From: Lactifluus volemus
Lineage: Eukaryota; Basidiomycota; Agaricomycetes; Russulales; Russulaceae
NCBI GenBank assembly: GCA_022376515.1
Contig: WTXI01000018.1
Location: 310,001 to 374,000, forward strand
Reading direction: 5' to 3'
Length of the DNA: 64,000 nt
Positions 44,261 to 55,839 of this stretch are shown here, piece by piece. Within the stretch, counting starts at the first letter, position 1; every line of letters starts with the position of its first letter. The position numbers were made by a program, and so were the translations under genes. The notes beneath the pieces were generated by a model. The model ran no database searches. It was not told where the DNA came from and was given only the letters and a program-made list of their open reading frames with translations.

Positions 44261-46886
44261 ATGACAACCTTGCCGCCATTTCAATTGGACATCGCGCCGC
44301 CCATCGCGCCGCCCATCTCGGAAGTGTCAACCCGGGCCGGTCCGGGTGTCCCACAGATCCTCTGCCTCGGTGATGATCCGGCAACTTCCCGAAGGCTGGG
44401 GAGCTTCAATCATGACCGCGACACCGGTCTTTACCTGTATGAGTGGAGCAGTCTAGCCGAATTTGACGAATGGCGCGAGAAGGAAGAGATCGCCAAGTCT
44501 ATTCAGTTCGTGGCATCCCGCGTTGCACATGGAAATAAGCTTTGGACATTGAAGCGGTACTACGTTTGCTCCCGAGAATGGTCTGGTGGCAAAATCAAAT
44601 ATGAAAAGAAGTTCCCCGATCGGCTGAGAAAAAAAGACTCCATCAAGACGGGCTGTCAGTGCAGGATCGTTATCAAGCAATATCCTCACACGCAAATTGT
44701 CCTCGGACAATATGAGGAAGATCACGATCACGATCTTGGCTTAGCAAATATTCGTTTCACGCATCTCTCGCATGCTTCCCGGGAGCAGATTAGAATTGGT
44801 TTAGAGATGAAGATAGATCCCAGGGAGATCGTGCGTGATAATCTTAAATTTTAAGTATAGATCTAATACATTTACAGGTACGATCCATTAAGAAATCAGC
44901 ACCGAAGGGCAGCCGTGACAGTTTCATCGCGCTAAGCGATGTCAGTCGGTTATCTCGCGTAATTCAAGATGAAACGATCCAGCTGCACCAAGAAGATGCG
45001 ATATCAACTAGATTATGGGTTGATAAGCTGAGATCCGAAGATGTATGCATATTTTACAAAGATAGGCTCGATCAACCCCCTGAGGGATCAAGATTGCAAT
45101 CCGATGCTTTCATACTGTGTTTCCAGACAAATCATCAGTTGAATGCATTCCAGCGCCTCGGGAATGGGTTCATTGGCATTGATGCCACTCATAATACAAC
45201 TCAATATCGCGATCTCTTACTCTTTACAATTGTCGTCAGGGACCACTGGGGTCACGGTATGTAATCATTCATATGAGATTAGATGACGCCTATTTATTCC
45301 GTTAATTAGGCGTTCCGGTTGCATGGATGCTCGCGTCAAATGGGACAACGGTTACCATTTCATTTTTCCTCCGTTGGGTTAAGGCTACAAGCCCGACAGT
45401 CCAACCAGCGGTGATCATGACAGATCGCGACCAGGCACAAATCGCGGCGCTCGAAGAGGCGTATCCGCAGAGCCGGATCTTTCTATGCAGATGGCACGTG
45501 ATACGCGCGATGCGGTCCCACCTTCGCACTGAGAATTTCCCGGAACTGTGGGAAAAGATCCAGAAATGGGTGAAGACAGATAATCAGGCCGAGCATGATC
45601 AAATCTGGAATGAGATCGAAAGCGATCCCACTGTCCCACCATCTGTTCAGGAATACCTCAGGGATAACTGGAAACCAGTGTCCCATATGTGGGCAACAGT
45701 TGCCCGAAAAGATCGATCTATCTTTGAGGAAGGAGAGACTAACATGCTGATTGAAGCGTATGTCATGCATGTTTTCGCTTCTGTCTGATAAGATAAAGCT
45801 AAATTGATGTGATCTAGATATCATCATCAATTAAAATCGCGTTTTTTGGACAGCAAGCGGAACCGCCGCATTGATCATGTCATATCTACGCTAGTACAAC
45901 ACATGGATCTACACTACGAAGATCGGCATGGCCGACAGAACGTTGGGCTGGAGGGGCCGGACCTTGCAGGGTGGCGGCGCCGGGAAATCTTAGCAAGCGC
46001 TAGGCACATTTCAGCGGATTCAATCCTTCAATTTGATATGACTCAATTTCATGTCGCCTCACAATCAAATCCAGGAACATATTATGCGATCGATCTCCAT
46101 CGGGAAACCTGTGATTGCATGGACTTCCCACGAGCACGCTTCTGCAAGCACCTTGCTGCAATACAAGTCCATTTCCCTCTCTTATTTCCAACTAAGCCGG
46201 ACTCCATTTTGTCCTCAAATGCGACACAGGATCAAGACAAGCCTCAGAGTACCAGCATCAGGCTTCCTCAGGAGAGCCTGCAGTCACTTAGTCAGGAACT
46301 TGCAAGACTCTCTCAGTCGCTAGTTGCAGGGTCCATTACTCAATTAACGCCGGCTCCAACTGTCATAGAGGCGTTCCGCTCGGCTAAATATAGCCTGTCA
46401 GCGGCAATTGCTTCGACGGAAGGAGTTAGCGCCCTTCCGGAAAAGGATAGAATCGCGCCCAATCAGAAGTCTTGGCCAGAAACAGCCAAGCGCATGGGTG
46501 TCAAACGGGCGCCAAGACCCAAGCGGCTGCCCGAGGAGCGCGGGCTCACCGAGCAATGCATAGGCGTCGCTAAGGGGAAGAAACGGCGTCTCTATCAAGA
46601 TCCCTATGCTGGCGGCGAGCGATCAGGTAAGCGTGCCAAACCTGATGCACTTTCCCCTGCGGCAACTGCGCAGGCGCGTGCAAATGCAGCCCGTTCTGGG
46701 CCCGCACCGGCCTCGCCCCTGGTCCCCGCTTCCTCGCCCCTGGTACCCGCTTCAGTGCGCGTCCCCGCTTCCTCACCCCTGGTACCCACTTTTCTGCGCG
46801 TCCCCGCTTCTCAGGTGCCTCCCTCCCTCGAGCACGCCCCCTGTTCTCAAGAACCATACTTTTATTGTTGGCAGGGAACTACTTAA
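44261..46886 (+). CDS. MULE-type transposase with SWIM zinc finger (intact)
   Basis: Four exons (44261-44830, 44878-45256, 45310-45757, 45818-46886) give 2466 nt, 821 aa, with all phases consistent. The N terminus holds a FAR1/GCM-like DNA-binding region with C103, C132, C134, H155 and H157 (YYVCSREW, GCQCRIV, YEEDHDHDLG). The transposase core shows D292 (FIGIDATHNT), D355 (VIMTDRDQA) and E465 (NMLIEAYHHQLKS), the expected DDE triad. The SWIM finger is C564-x-C566-x8-C575-x-H577 (CDCMDFPRARFCKH). The tail is basic (KGKKRR) and ends in a degenerate PASSPLVP repeat at about 760-800. Role: cut-and-paste transposition of Mutator-like DNA elements, in the nucleus. I could not find terminal inverted repeats by eye, so it may be a domesticated gene or the ends may be diverged. 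It has no sequence relation to the SSP unit around it. Confidence 0.8.
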
Positions 46887-48352
46887 ACCACTTAGATTAC
46901 TGTATTTTTTATGTGCCTTAGTCAGAATGAAACACTTTCCATTTTTTCGCTTTTGACATTATTACATAAACGACTTAATGGTATACACATTTTCTAAGAT
47001 TTTTATTTTCTGACTTTAAAAATAATATGCTCGAACGCCAACTTGCGGGCATCATTCCCAAAAAGGATGCGTGACTCGCGCAGAAAGAAGCCAACTCCTA
47101 ACCACTGCATCCTCGAGGCAGCACCCGACCCTCCAACGTGAGGGCTATCTCAGTGGGTCTTCGATGACAGCTGGCCTTCCCCCTTTTCCGTACAGATTCT
47201 GTGACGCAGGGTCATTGATTTGCAGCTATGTTTGTTGTGTATCGGATCCAGGGGTAGAGCAGTCTTCGGCTTACCACGTTTCTATGAGAACAGTTTTGAC
47301 ATGGTACATCGATTCTGATAAGATACATGATTTCACGCATCAGACAACCAGTGTGCTGAACTTGAGTCACAGATAGAAGATGAGGGGAACGCTCCTGGAG
47401 CACCCGGGAACCCCAACGTAATGCCAACTGAGCGCGGTGCCAACACACACACCACTGTTAGACAGTAACTGGAAAGCCCATCTCGATTTTCGAAGCACTG
47501 CTCGGCGTGAGACAGCGCCCGAAGAATCTGCAACAGCCAACACGTCGTTGTGTTTTTTGTGATGGAATTTGGTGGAAATTCGGGTCCGTCACGGTGGATA
47601 GTCTATCGCGGTCATAATTGCAGAGCTGAGATCGAATTCGGCATCCCAGGAACCATGACTGATGTGACCGAAACTGTTCAAAAGCCTACTTTTCGGTATA
47701 ACAGTACCCTCAAACTGGCATCGCGCTGCCAATCACACAGATCGCTATACTCATTTTTTTTACTACATTAAAGTCTAGGAACGAAGCATATATATACTGT
47801 CGAGAAATCCGAAGACCAGTAGTCATCAGGACCCACAAAACTTGTTCAAACACCTACACGGTTCCATGACATGTCAGGAAACACGGGTGACATAAACACG
47901 AACTTACCGAACTCAAGACCCGAAAAACGTGACATAAACGCGCACTAAACTTTTTTTTGACTAAATTACGCAATGAACTACGTACCCAAATCTATGGCCT
48001 GAAAAACAAGTATTGTGGACTTGTACAATGCTGCAATTAGTCCTTGACTAAATATGCCTTCTGAGTGCTGCCTGAATCAGGAAAAACTCGAAATTTACTA
48101 GAGCTATTAATGTATGATTAATACCCGGCCTGGGTCTAGGGTGCATAGTGCAGTGTGGAGCGGGCCATTCAGGAAAATCGCAAAGTGACTCGCGTCACCT
48201 AACCGTTCCTAGTAATCTAGTTTTCACGCTAGTGGGGTGGCTAGTCGCAATGGGCTGATCCACCATGACGGACCCGAATTTCCGCCAAATTCCAACACAT
48301 GCAGCTGCAGGCATCACAACTCCGATGTCAGTTGGTAATAAAATCCCGAAAC
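46887..48352. other. Interval between the MULE gene and the SSP10 unit
   Basis: The first 150 bases are AT-rich, with no gene. From about 47550 the composite-unit upstream sequence resumes (GATGGAATTTGGTGGAAATT, GACATAAACACG, CTGCCTGAATCAGG). A short 73-codon frame at 47550 overlaps this and is not supported elsewhere. Confidence 0.35.
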
Positions 48353-48629
48353 TTACAGCTGTTTGCAATGCAATAGACCAGATTTTGTCGCACTCTCCTT
48401 AAAATTTTTGTTTATGGTACAAACAAACTATGCCAAACCCACGGTGTGCTGAATAATACAGATCTGCCAGATCTGCCAAATACGATATGCTGAATAACAC
48501 GTATCTCTAAATGTGGCAAGCTGAGTAACCCATATTTGGCATAGTTTGTTTGTACCAGCGCCGAAAGTAAACAAAAATTCTGAAGAGAGCGCGACAAAAT
48601 CTGGTCTATTACATTGCAAACAGCTGTAA
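48353..48629. mobile_element. MITE-like insertion, 277 bp, long terminal inverted repeats
   Basis: The ends are inverted copies for about 90 bp. The left begins TTACAGCTGTTTGCAATG and the right ends CATTGCAAACAGCTGTAA; both continue with ATAGACCAGATTTTGTCGC and, inside, TTTGTTTGTACC/CATAGTTTG. No ORF is present. Paralogous units without it read CCCGAAACCTGATT (16366 and 52537), so the empty site is known. The target duplication is short: AC if the ends are TTAC/GTAA, or AAAC if they are taken two bases in. It is a non-autonomous DNA element of undetermined superfamily. Confidence 0.8.
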
Positions 48630-48758
48630 ACCTGATTGGTCAGTTGTTCCATCAGAACTGGATCGATTAACGTTGCAAATCTCCCATAGTCTGCGCGGTG
48701 GATATCGGCATAATTCTTCTCCAGAGGTCTCAAGTATTGCAAACTCGAGCCGTCTGGG

Positions 48759-48766
48759 TATAAATA
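48759..48766 (+). promoter_or_regulatory. TATA box of SSP10
   Basis: TATAAATA follows CTCGAGCCGTCTGGG, 82 bp before the ATG. The MITE inserted about 130 bp upstream. Confidence 0.6.
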
Positions 48767-48840
48767 CTGGGGCCAACCCGTCCTTCTCGCACCAACGTCA
48801 TCACCCTTGAAGCGTTTTATCCTTACTTGCTGTGAACAGA

Positions 48841-49133
48841 ATGATGTTTATGAAGACCATTTTGTCTCTCTCTTTTGCTGCTCTCGCTTTTTCTGCACCG
48901 ACTCCACAGGGCCCGGACCCGGGTGCCAAGCTGGGTGGGATCGTGGACCGGATACTCTATAGTACGTTCTGTCAGAACCCATGCCTGCCTGGTGCAACCT
49001 TGACTGACCTAACATAGCGTTTGGTGAGATACTTGGTGTTGTGGGATATGAGAGTAATACATCTTGTATATCTTCAACTGATGGGTTTATTGACTTCTGC
49101 AAACCAGCCGTTAAGCTCCCAGTCGGCAAGTAG
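48841..49133 (+). CDS. SSP10: small secreted peptide with extended C terminus
   Basis: Exon 1 is 48841-48961 (MMFMKTILSLSFAALAFS, then APTPQGPDPGAKLGGIV). Exon 2 begins 49018 (TFGEILGVVGYE). The usual acceptor CTGCAG is CTGCAA here, and the B-type stop is absent. The frame therefore runs on through the optional intron as SNTSCISSTDGFIDFCK and ends GK, about 78 residues. This adds two cysteines. The encoded SCISS...FIDFC block is also open in the SSP1 and SSP9 downstream regions, in other frames. Either SSP10 gained a longer product or the tail is noise. Confidence 0.55.
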
Positions 49134-49469
49134 TACAAGCGTGATTATCATGCATGGTGGACTTTATGTTACCAGAGGCTGATATATTGGTTCATGGCAT
49201 ATCGGGGATGTCAGGGACCTAGGGCCCACCGTTCACGTTGTCAACTTTTTTCTCTATGTGCCAATGGGAATGTATTTTGTGATCATTTCATCCTAAACAC
49301 CCCACGGACAATATAACGTTTATGAGATGTCCTTGAAGTAAATGACTGTTGCGAGTGTGGGATTTTGTATCATAGGTGAGTAGTAGTTGTGAACCACCGG
49401 CAATGCGAGGACACGGCGAGCCGTCGAGGACCAAGATAATATTAAAGGGGCGAAGCGTGGATCGTGACC

Positions 49470-50990
49470 ACTAGGAGCATCGCTCCGCACGTATTGTACC
49501 ATTTACGGTTACGGTCGTATAAGACGGGTTCGTTACGTATACGGCCGAAAATATGGAGCTAGATCGTGATGATCCGTCGCCGTAGATTATCTGAAGCGGC
49601 TGCGACATGTGTAGTTCGTACCACTGCCATATTCATGTAAAACGTGCAATCAGCAAGATATTAATTTTTTTTCGGTAATCTGTATTTGCATGGAGCAGCC
49701 TGTACTGTATATATCCAATGACAAAACTACCTGGATCCACCAACTATTCCAATATCCGATCGTTTCGACCGAATGAATGCACTCTTCGGTCTGTTCATCA
49801 CCACAGGCCCGTAACTTGAGGCTCTATGCATCAACCCGAACAGCGGAAGAGGCCAAGGACCCATCGGCGATGCGGAGGTCTTCACTCTCAACAGGCCCGG
49901 GAGTGGCCCCACCATATGCTGAATCCGTCGTTTGCAAGAATGGCTTGCTGAGTGGCCGAGGAGGCGGCGAGGGGCAAGTCCGAGCAATCGGTATAACCTG
50001 ATAGTGTGGCATTGGCATCTGCTGCAAACGCTGACCGAGTAAAAAAAGTGCTCACACATGTCGGGCCACAATTATTTCGGTCGCTGAGCCGTGGCATGTT
50101 GGTATCATTTGGTGAGGTGGATGAGGGCAAGCCCTCAGAGACGGATGCAGAGCTGACGACGTCAGAGAGCTACGTCGTAGGATCGTGGTTAAGCCCTAGC
50201 TTCATACCCAGGCATACTATGCTCCCAACAAGGCACCAGGGTGCGGCATTGATGCTATGAGGATACAAATAATCAGAAACCCCAGAATGTCGACGAAGGA
50301 TCAACGTACCTCAGTGTACAAATACTAATACCAACGAAGAACAACAAGTGTCTGCAAGCTGTTGATCGTGACACGAAGTTCGGGCTTACGGCAAAGGCAC
50401 GGAGGAAGGAATCCTCATGTTCAGGCCACTAAGGGTCATGAGGGACAGAACAGACATTGGAAAATGTCCCGGCGGCGCTGGGTGTGTCACGGCCTCGGGA
50501 TGAAGTGATGTTAGCGCGACACATGGGGTTGAGCATTAATTGATGTCATATTGGGACACTGTCCCGACATCAATGGTGTCGTGTCCGGAGATGAGACAGC
50601 AGCGAAGCCTTCCATATCCAGAGGTTAAGACGTTGAGGTGCAAACTTTGATCCTGGACGGGCTCGTTCGTCAATGCCTAGCCTGAAAGCACAAGTAAATC
50701 GAAATATCTGGGTTGCAGAACTAGGGACGTACCAGGATTAGACGGAAAGCTCCGATCACCTCATTTGACGTCCGACACGGAACCAGCAGTAACAACAGGC
50801 AGGGAGTGGGGAAAGCTGCTGCTGCTACTGCAGTAGTCGTAGGGGCAGGCTGCACTGGAGGGAGGGGCGGCTATGGAGGGTGCTGAAACATCGTATGGAG
50901 GTGAGGATGATAGCCAAGAGGACATCTGCTCCCATGGCATAGGTATAGGGGCACAGCCGGGAGGGGTTATGTGAGGACATAGACGTAGGA
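49470..50990 (-). pseudogene. Decayed minus-strand gene of the composite unit, copy 4
   Basis: The palindrome block near 49505 is mutated (GGTCGTA). The minus-strand blocks follow, including SARCQ-type sequence, LVGSMVCLGMKL-like and MGADVLLAIILTSIRCFSTL. The last could be a membrane helix. A GCTGCTGCTGCTACTGCAG run lies at 50815-50834. Frames are broken. Confidence 0.35.
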
Positions 50991-51049
50991 GAGCTGCCGT
51001 CTAGCAAGGAGAGGGTATATGTAGGAGGAGCGTTGGGCCATTGACGTCG

Positions 51050-51899
51050 AGTCTCTCCTTCCTTATTAGGTTTGTATTAGTCAGGTTGACTCCGCCTTTT
51101 CAACCTACTCACCGAATGGCTATGTGAGGTTACCAGTCATTTTACGATTTCCCTGATGTCCCGCTCTACTAGTACACTGAATGCTGCCTTCCGAGTCGGA
51201 AAGAATCTCTTAGCAATGATCCCAAATCATTAGCAAGAACCGACAATCTAGCGCCAGTAGATATGCCACAGTTGAGACGGACTACTACTACCAAGACTAC
51301 TACTACTACTATTGCAGTCTAAAAGCATCTCCAAAGTCAGACGTAGCACTCGGCAGTAAGGTTGAAGCGTCGGTCTACCCTGCCTGATTCTACGATGGCA
51401 GTAAACTCGGTGAATCCCGCACGTCAAAATCACGAGGTCTTAGAATTGTCACTTACACTACAGTGCCGTACAGTATGCACCCCAGACAGGTTCAGAACAC
51501 CCAATCCCAAGTAGAACCAAATTTCTGGGTAAAATAAATCCGTACTAGACGAAACAACGATCTACTGTACAGTACAGTACAGTACCCGGTTCCATGATGG
51601 GTGACATAAACACGTACTTGAAGAACTTACCGAGCTCATGACCCGAAAAACGTGACATAAACGCGCACTAAACTCTTGACTAAACTAAGCAGGAACTATA
51701 GTACCCCAATCTATGACCTGAAAAGCAAGTATCGTGGACTTGTACAATGCTGAAATCCTTAATTAAATATGCTGCCTGAATCAGGAAAACTCGAAATTTA
51801 CAAGAGCTATTAATGTATGATTAATACCCGGTCTAAGGCGCATGGTGCATTGTGGAGCGGGCCGATCAGGAAAATCGCAAAGCGACTAGCCCTCACCTA
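51050..51899. other. Composite-unit upstream DNA of SSP11 with short tandem repeats
   Basis: It matches the inverted flanks seen at 22.9 and 29.4 kb (CTTACCAATAATCCC-like, GACGGACTACTA), then GACATAAACACG and CTGCCTGAATCAGG. An (ACT)n tract is at about 51280-51312 and a (GTACA)n tract at about 51555-51582. No gene. Confidence 0.4.
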
Positions 51900-51910
51900 G
51901 CCGTTGTAAT

Positions 51911-52397
51911 TTACTCATCCGTCTCATTACGGGTCACGCCTTCGTTGGCGCGTACTCGGCACCTTTCCACCTGGCCAACCGGTCGGCTGCCCCTGCGGTG
52001 CGGCCCTCCAGACCGTTGTCTCCGTCTGCCCGCTCCACGCCCAAGCACGCCGTGAATTCCTCATGCCAGTCGACCGCGACTCGCCCCTCCCCGTCCTCCT
52101 GGGGACGTCTCATGGTGGAGAGGCCATGTCCCGTTTTCTCAAAGCAACAAGAGCCTGCATGGCTCCGAGGCAAACCTAGGACCCGGGTTAGCCCTCCTTG
52201 TAGTACCTTCATGTAAATTTGTGCCTTCCTCTTCCCCCCACAGTCCTTCACCAGCCACTCATCCGTTCAGTTCCCCTGTTACTCCTCACGCCCCCTCCCT
52301 ACACCGCCTGTTCCAATCCTGTACCCCGGGGACCGCGTCTTTGTCATAGTTACTTGTTGCGCGATATAAATGCAGATTTAAAATAAAATAAAAAAAG
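51911..52397 (+). mobile_element. 5'-truncated LINE insertion with target-site duplication
   Basis: It encodes, in one frame, the end of a LINE polyprotein: THPSHYGSRLRWRVLGTF, PVGCPCGAALQTVVSVC, LHAQARREF, LPVLLGTSHGGEAMSRFLKA. The HYG, CPCG and LLGT..G..A..RFL motifs are the C-terminal region after RNase H. A 3' UTR and an A-rich tail (AAATAAAATAAAAAAA) follow. It is flanked by GCCGTTGTAAT (51900-51910) and GCCATTGTAAT (52398-52408), an 11-bp duplication with one mismatch. The insertion splits the TAGCC...TTTTCACGCTAG block that is continuous in other units. Truncation, tail and duplication together show target-primed reverse transcription. Confidence 0.85.
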
Positions 52398-52754
52398 CCA
52401 TTGTAATCTACAGTAGTTTTCACGCTAGCGGGGTGGCTAGTCGCAATGGACTGATCCACCGTGACGGACCCGAATTTCCGCCAAATTCCAACACATGCAC
52501 GCTGCAGGCATCACAACTCCGATGTCAGTCTGTGAAATCCCGAAACCTGATTAAGCAACCTTTAGATTGCGCCAGCCACCGTGTCCCGCGTGAAGGAAGC
52601 CTGATTGGTCAGTTGCTCCGTCACTGCAGAACTGAATCGAATGCTAACCGTGACGTTGCAAATATCCCGTAGTCTGCGCGGTGGTTCAGTGCTTCTGATA
52701 TCGGCATAATTCTTCTCCAGAGGCCTCAAGTATTACAAACTCGAGCCGTCTGGG

Positions 52755-52762
52755 TATAAATA
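52755..52762 (+). promoter_or_regulatory. TATA box of SSP11
   Basis: TATAAATA after CTCGAGCCGTCTGGG, 82 bp before the ATG, identical in layout to SSP10. Confidence 0.6.
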
Positions 52763-52836
52763 CCGGGGCCAACCCGTCCTTCTCTCACCAACGTCATCAC
52801 CCTTGAAGCGTTTTATCATTACTTGCTGTGAGCACA

Positions 52837-53048
52837 ATGATGTTTATGAAGACCATTTTGTCTCTCTCTTTTGCTGCTTTCGCTCTTGCTGCACCGACTC
52901 CACAGGGCGGTGACCCGGGTGGCATCTCGATCGAGATGCTCTATGGTACGTTCTGTTGGAACCCATGCCCGCCTGGTGCAAGCTTGACTGACTTAACATA
53001 GCTGCTGCTGAGGTACATCATCAAGTTGAAGCTGTTTGCAGGCAATGA
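52837..53048 (+). CDS. SSP11: small secreted peptide, B-type ending
   Basis: Exon 1 is 52837-52945 (MMFMKTILSLSFAAFALA, then APTPQGGDPGGISIEMLY). Exon 2 is 53002-53048 (AAEVHHQVEAVCRQ, stop). It is about 51 residues with one cysteine near the end. The stop is the TGA of CAATGATGG, conserved in position with SSP9 and SSP12. It is the closest paralogue of SSP10 upstream of the intron. Confidence 0.6.
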
Positions 53049-53449
53049 TGGTAATACCTCTTGTATATCTTCAACTGATGAGTTTATTGACTTCTGCAGA
53101 CCAGCCCATGAGGACCCACAACCCACATAAAACAAGCGTGATTACCGCACATGGTGGACTTTATGTTACCAGAGGCTCTTGCAGAGGCTGATATATTAGT
53201 TCATGGCTTTTGCATACCGGGGATGTCAGGGACCTAAGGTCCACCCTTCATGTTGTCAAATTTTTGCTCTATGTGCCAATGGGAATTCATTCTGTGATCG
53301 TTTCATCGTAAACACCACACGGACAACATAACGTTTTTGAGATGCCTTTGAAGTGAATGACCGTTGCGAGTGTGTGGGATTTTGTATCATAGGTAAGTAC
53401 TAGCAATGTGAAGTTGTGGACCACTGGCAGTGCGAGGACCAAGATAATA

Positions 53450-54990
53450 TTAAAGAGGTGAAGCGTGGTCGTGACCACTAGAAGCATCGCTCCGCATGTA
53501 CTGTGCCATTTACGGTTACGGCCGAAAATACCGTTAGACAGTGATGATCCGTTGCCGTAGATTTTCTGAAGCGGCTGGGACATGGGCAGTTCGTACCACT
53601 GCCAGTGCCACATTCATGTAAAACGTGCACTCAGCAAGTAAGTTATTAATTTTTTTTTCGGTAATCTGTATTTGCATGGAGCAGCCTGTACTGTATATAC
53701 AATGACAAAACTACCTGGATCCACCAACAATTCCAATATCCGATCGTTTCGACCGAATGAATGCACTTTTCGGTCTGTTCACCACCACAGGCCCGTAACT
53801 TGAGGCTCTATGCATCAACCCGAACAGCGGAAGAGGCCGAGGACCCATCGGCGATGCGGCGGTCTTCACTCTCGGCAGGCCCGGGAGTGGCCCCACTACA
53901 TGCTGAATCCGAAGAAATGGCTTGCTGAGTGGCCGAGGAGGCGGCGAGGGGCAAGTCCGAGCAATCGGTATAACCTGATAGTGTGACATCTGCTGCAAAC
54001 GGATGACCGAGTAAAAAAAGTGCTCACACATGTCTGGCCACAATTATTTCGGTCGCTGAGCCGTGGCATGTTGGTATCATTTGGTGAGGTGGATGAGGGC
54101 AAAATCCCCGGAGACGAGTGCAGAGCTGACGACGTCAGAGAGCTGCGTCGTAGGATCGTGGTTAAGCCCTAGCTTCATACCCAGGCATACTATGCTCCCA
54201 AAAGGCACCAGGGTGCGCCGTTGATGCTATGAGGATACAAATAATCAGAAACCCCAGAATGTCGACGAAGAATCAACGTACCTCAGTGTACAAATACTAA
54301 TACCAACGAAGAACAACAAGTGTCTGCAAGCTGCTGATCGTGACACGAAGTTCGGGCTTACGGCAAAGGCGCGGAGGAAGGAATCCTCATATTCAGGCCA
54401 CTAAGGGGCACGAGGGACAGAACAGACATTGGAAAATGTCTCGGCGGCGCTGGGTGAGTCACGGCCTCGGGATGAGGTGATGTTAGCACGGCAAATGGGG
54501 ATGAGCATTAATTCATGTCATATTGGGACACTGTCCCGACGATGGTGTCGTGTCCGGATATGAGACAGCAGCGAAGCCTCCCCTATCCAGAGATTAAGAC
54601 GTTGAGGTGCAAACTTTGATCCTGGACGGGCTCTTTCGCCAATGCCTAGCCTGAAAGCACAAGTAAATCGAAATATCTGGGTCGCAGAACTAGGGACATA
54701 CCAGGATTAGACGGAAAGCTCCGATCACCTTATTTGTCATCCGACACGGGACCAGCAACGACAACAGACAGGGAGTGGGGAAAGCTGCTGCTGCTACTGC
54801 AGTATTGGTAGGGGCAGGTTGCACTGGAGGGAGGGGCGACTGAGGAGGGTGCCGAAACATCGTATGGAGGTGAGGATTGATGGGACATCTGCTCCAATGG
54901 CATAGGTATAAGAGCGCCGGGAGGGGTTATGTGAGGACATAGACGTAGGAGAGCTGCCACTTAGCAAGGAGAGGGTAGCGTTGGGCTCAT
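53450..54990 (-). pseudogene. Decayed minus-strand gene of the composite unit, copy 5
   Basis: Closely similar to copy 4 along its whole length, including the CTGCTGCTGCTACTGCAG run (54787-54804). One difference is a 20-odd base deletion in the SGYT/ATQQ block. The palindrome arm is lost (GGCCGAAAA). Copies 4 and 5 are about 4 kb apart and evidently a recent tandem duplication. Confidence 0.35.
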
Positions 54991-54999
54991 TGACGTCGA

Positions 55000-55720
55000 G
55001 TCTCTCCTTCCTTATTAGGTTTGTATTAGTCAGGTTGATTCCGCCTTTTCAACTCAGTGCCAATGCCTTCTCTACGAAATTTGCGCAAGCATTGAGCAGC
55101 AACTTGAGATTTGGCAATTGAAGTAGTGTGGCTATGGTAAGCGTACTGTTTGATCTTCAATCGAATGTCACCCTTACCGCACTCTTATTGTATGCGTGTT
55201 TGTTTTGGACCTGCCTTCAGCCAGTCATGATTGCCACGGCACTTGGGTCTTCTTATCAAGCTGGTGTACTGTATCGTTCCGACCTCGCCAGCTTCAAAAG
55301 CTATCAACCTTCCTCCTTGGTCTGTTCGATGGTCCTCCCACTATTTGCTCTCACTTGTTAGCGAGACCTCAGGCTGGGTCGTTTTCCCTCTGTTGCACCG
55401 CTCGCGCATTAACATCACCTCCATCTGCCCGGTTAGAAGACGAGGTGATTACCACACCTCCTTCGTCGCGCACAGGGAATTCCGCTTGCTCACCTATGTG
55501 TAGTCTCTGAGCGACTTGGACCATCAGTCGCGAGAATGGATCGGTGAGAGTGGACCGTCCATCCACTTCCACGCCGTCTCTGACTCCCCGTGCTACCGTC
55601 TGAGTCTGATGTAAGCTCAGCAACACAGGTACGGACCCACCTCCGCTTACCGGAACTTTTCAGTGTGGTGGTCTCGTTAGCACTTGGGGCGTAGCTGGAA
55701 CAGCCAGATGAACCTGGAAC
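55000..55720 (+). pseudogene. Decayed plus-strand ORF block, copy 4
   Basis: TTAGGTTTGTATTAGTCAGG, then CLFWTCLQPVMIATALGSSY, QAGVLYRSDLASFKSYQPSS and LVCSMVLPLFALTC in one frame, ending with GGGGCGTAGCTGGAACAG. It shares the reading frame of copy 3 for about 60 codons. The family is unknown. Confidence 0.35.
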
Positions 55721-55839
55721 GAGGATGGGTGGGCTCTAATGCGCTATTATTTGTTGTGTGTGGAGCATGGTAATTGGATTAGGGGTGTGTGTTGGTTATC
55801 ACGGATGAACAGGAAGCGTGGCCAAAGGCTCAAAGCAGT

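Noticed and set aside
43900..47100. Terminal inverted repeats for the MULE element
   Set aside because: AT-rich flanks exist on both sides, but I could not pair them convincingly. Boundaries were not called.
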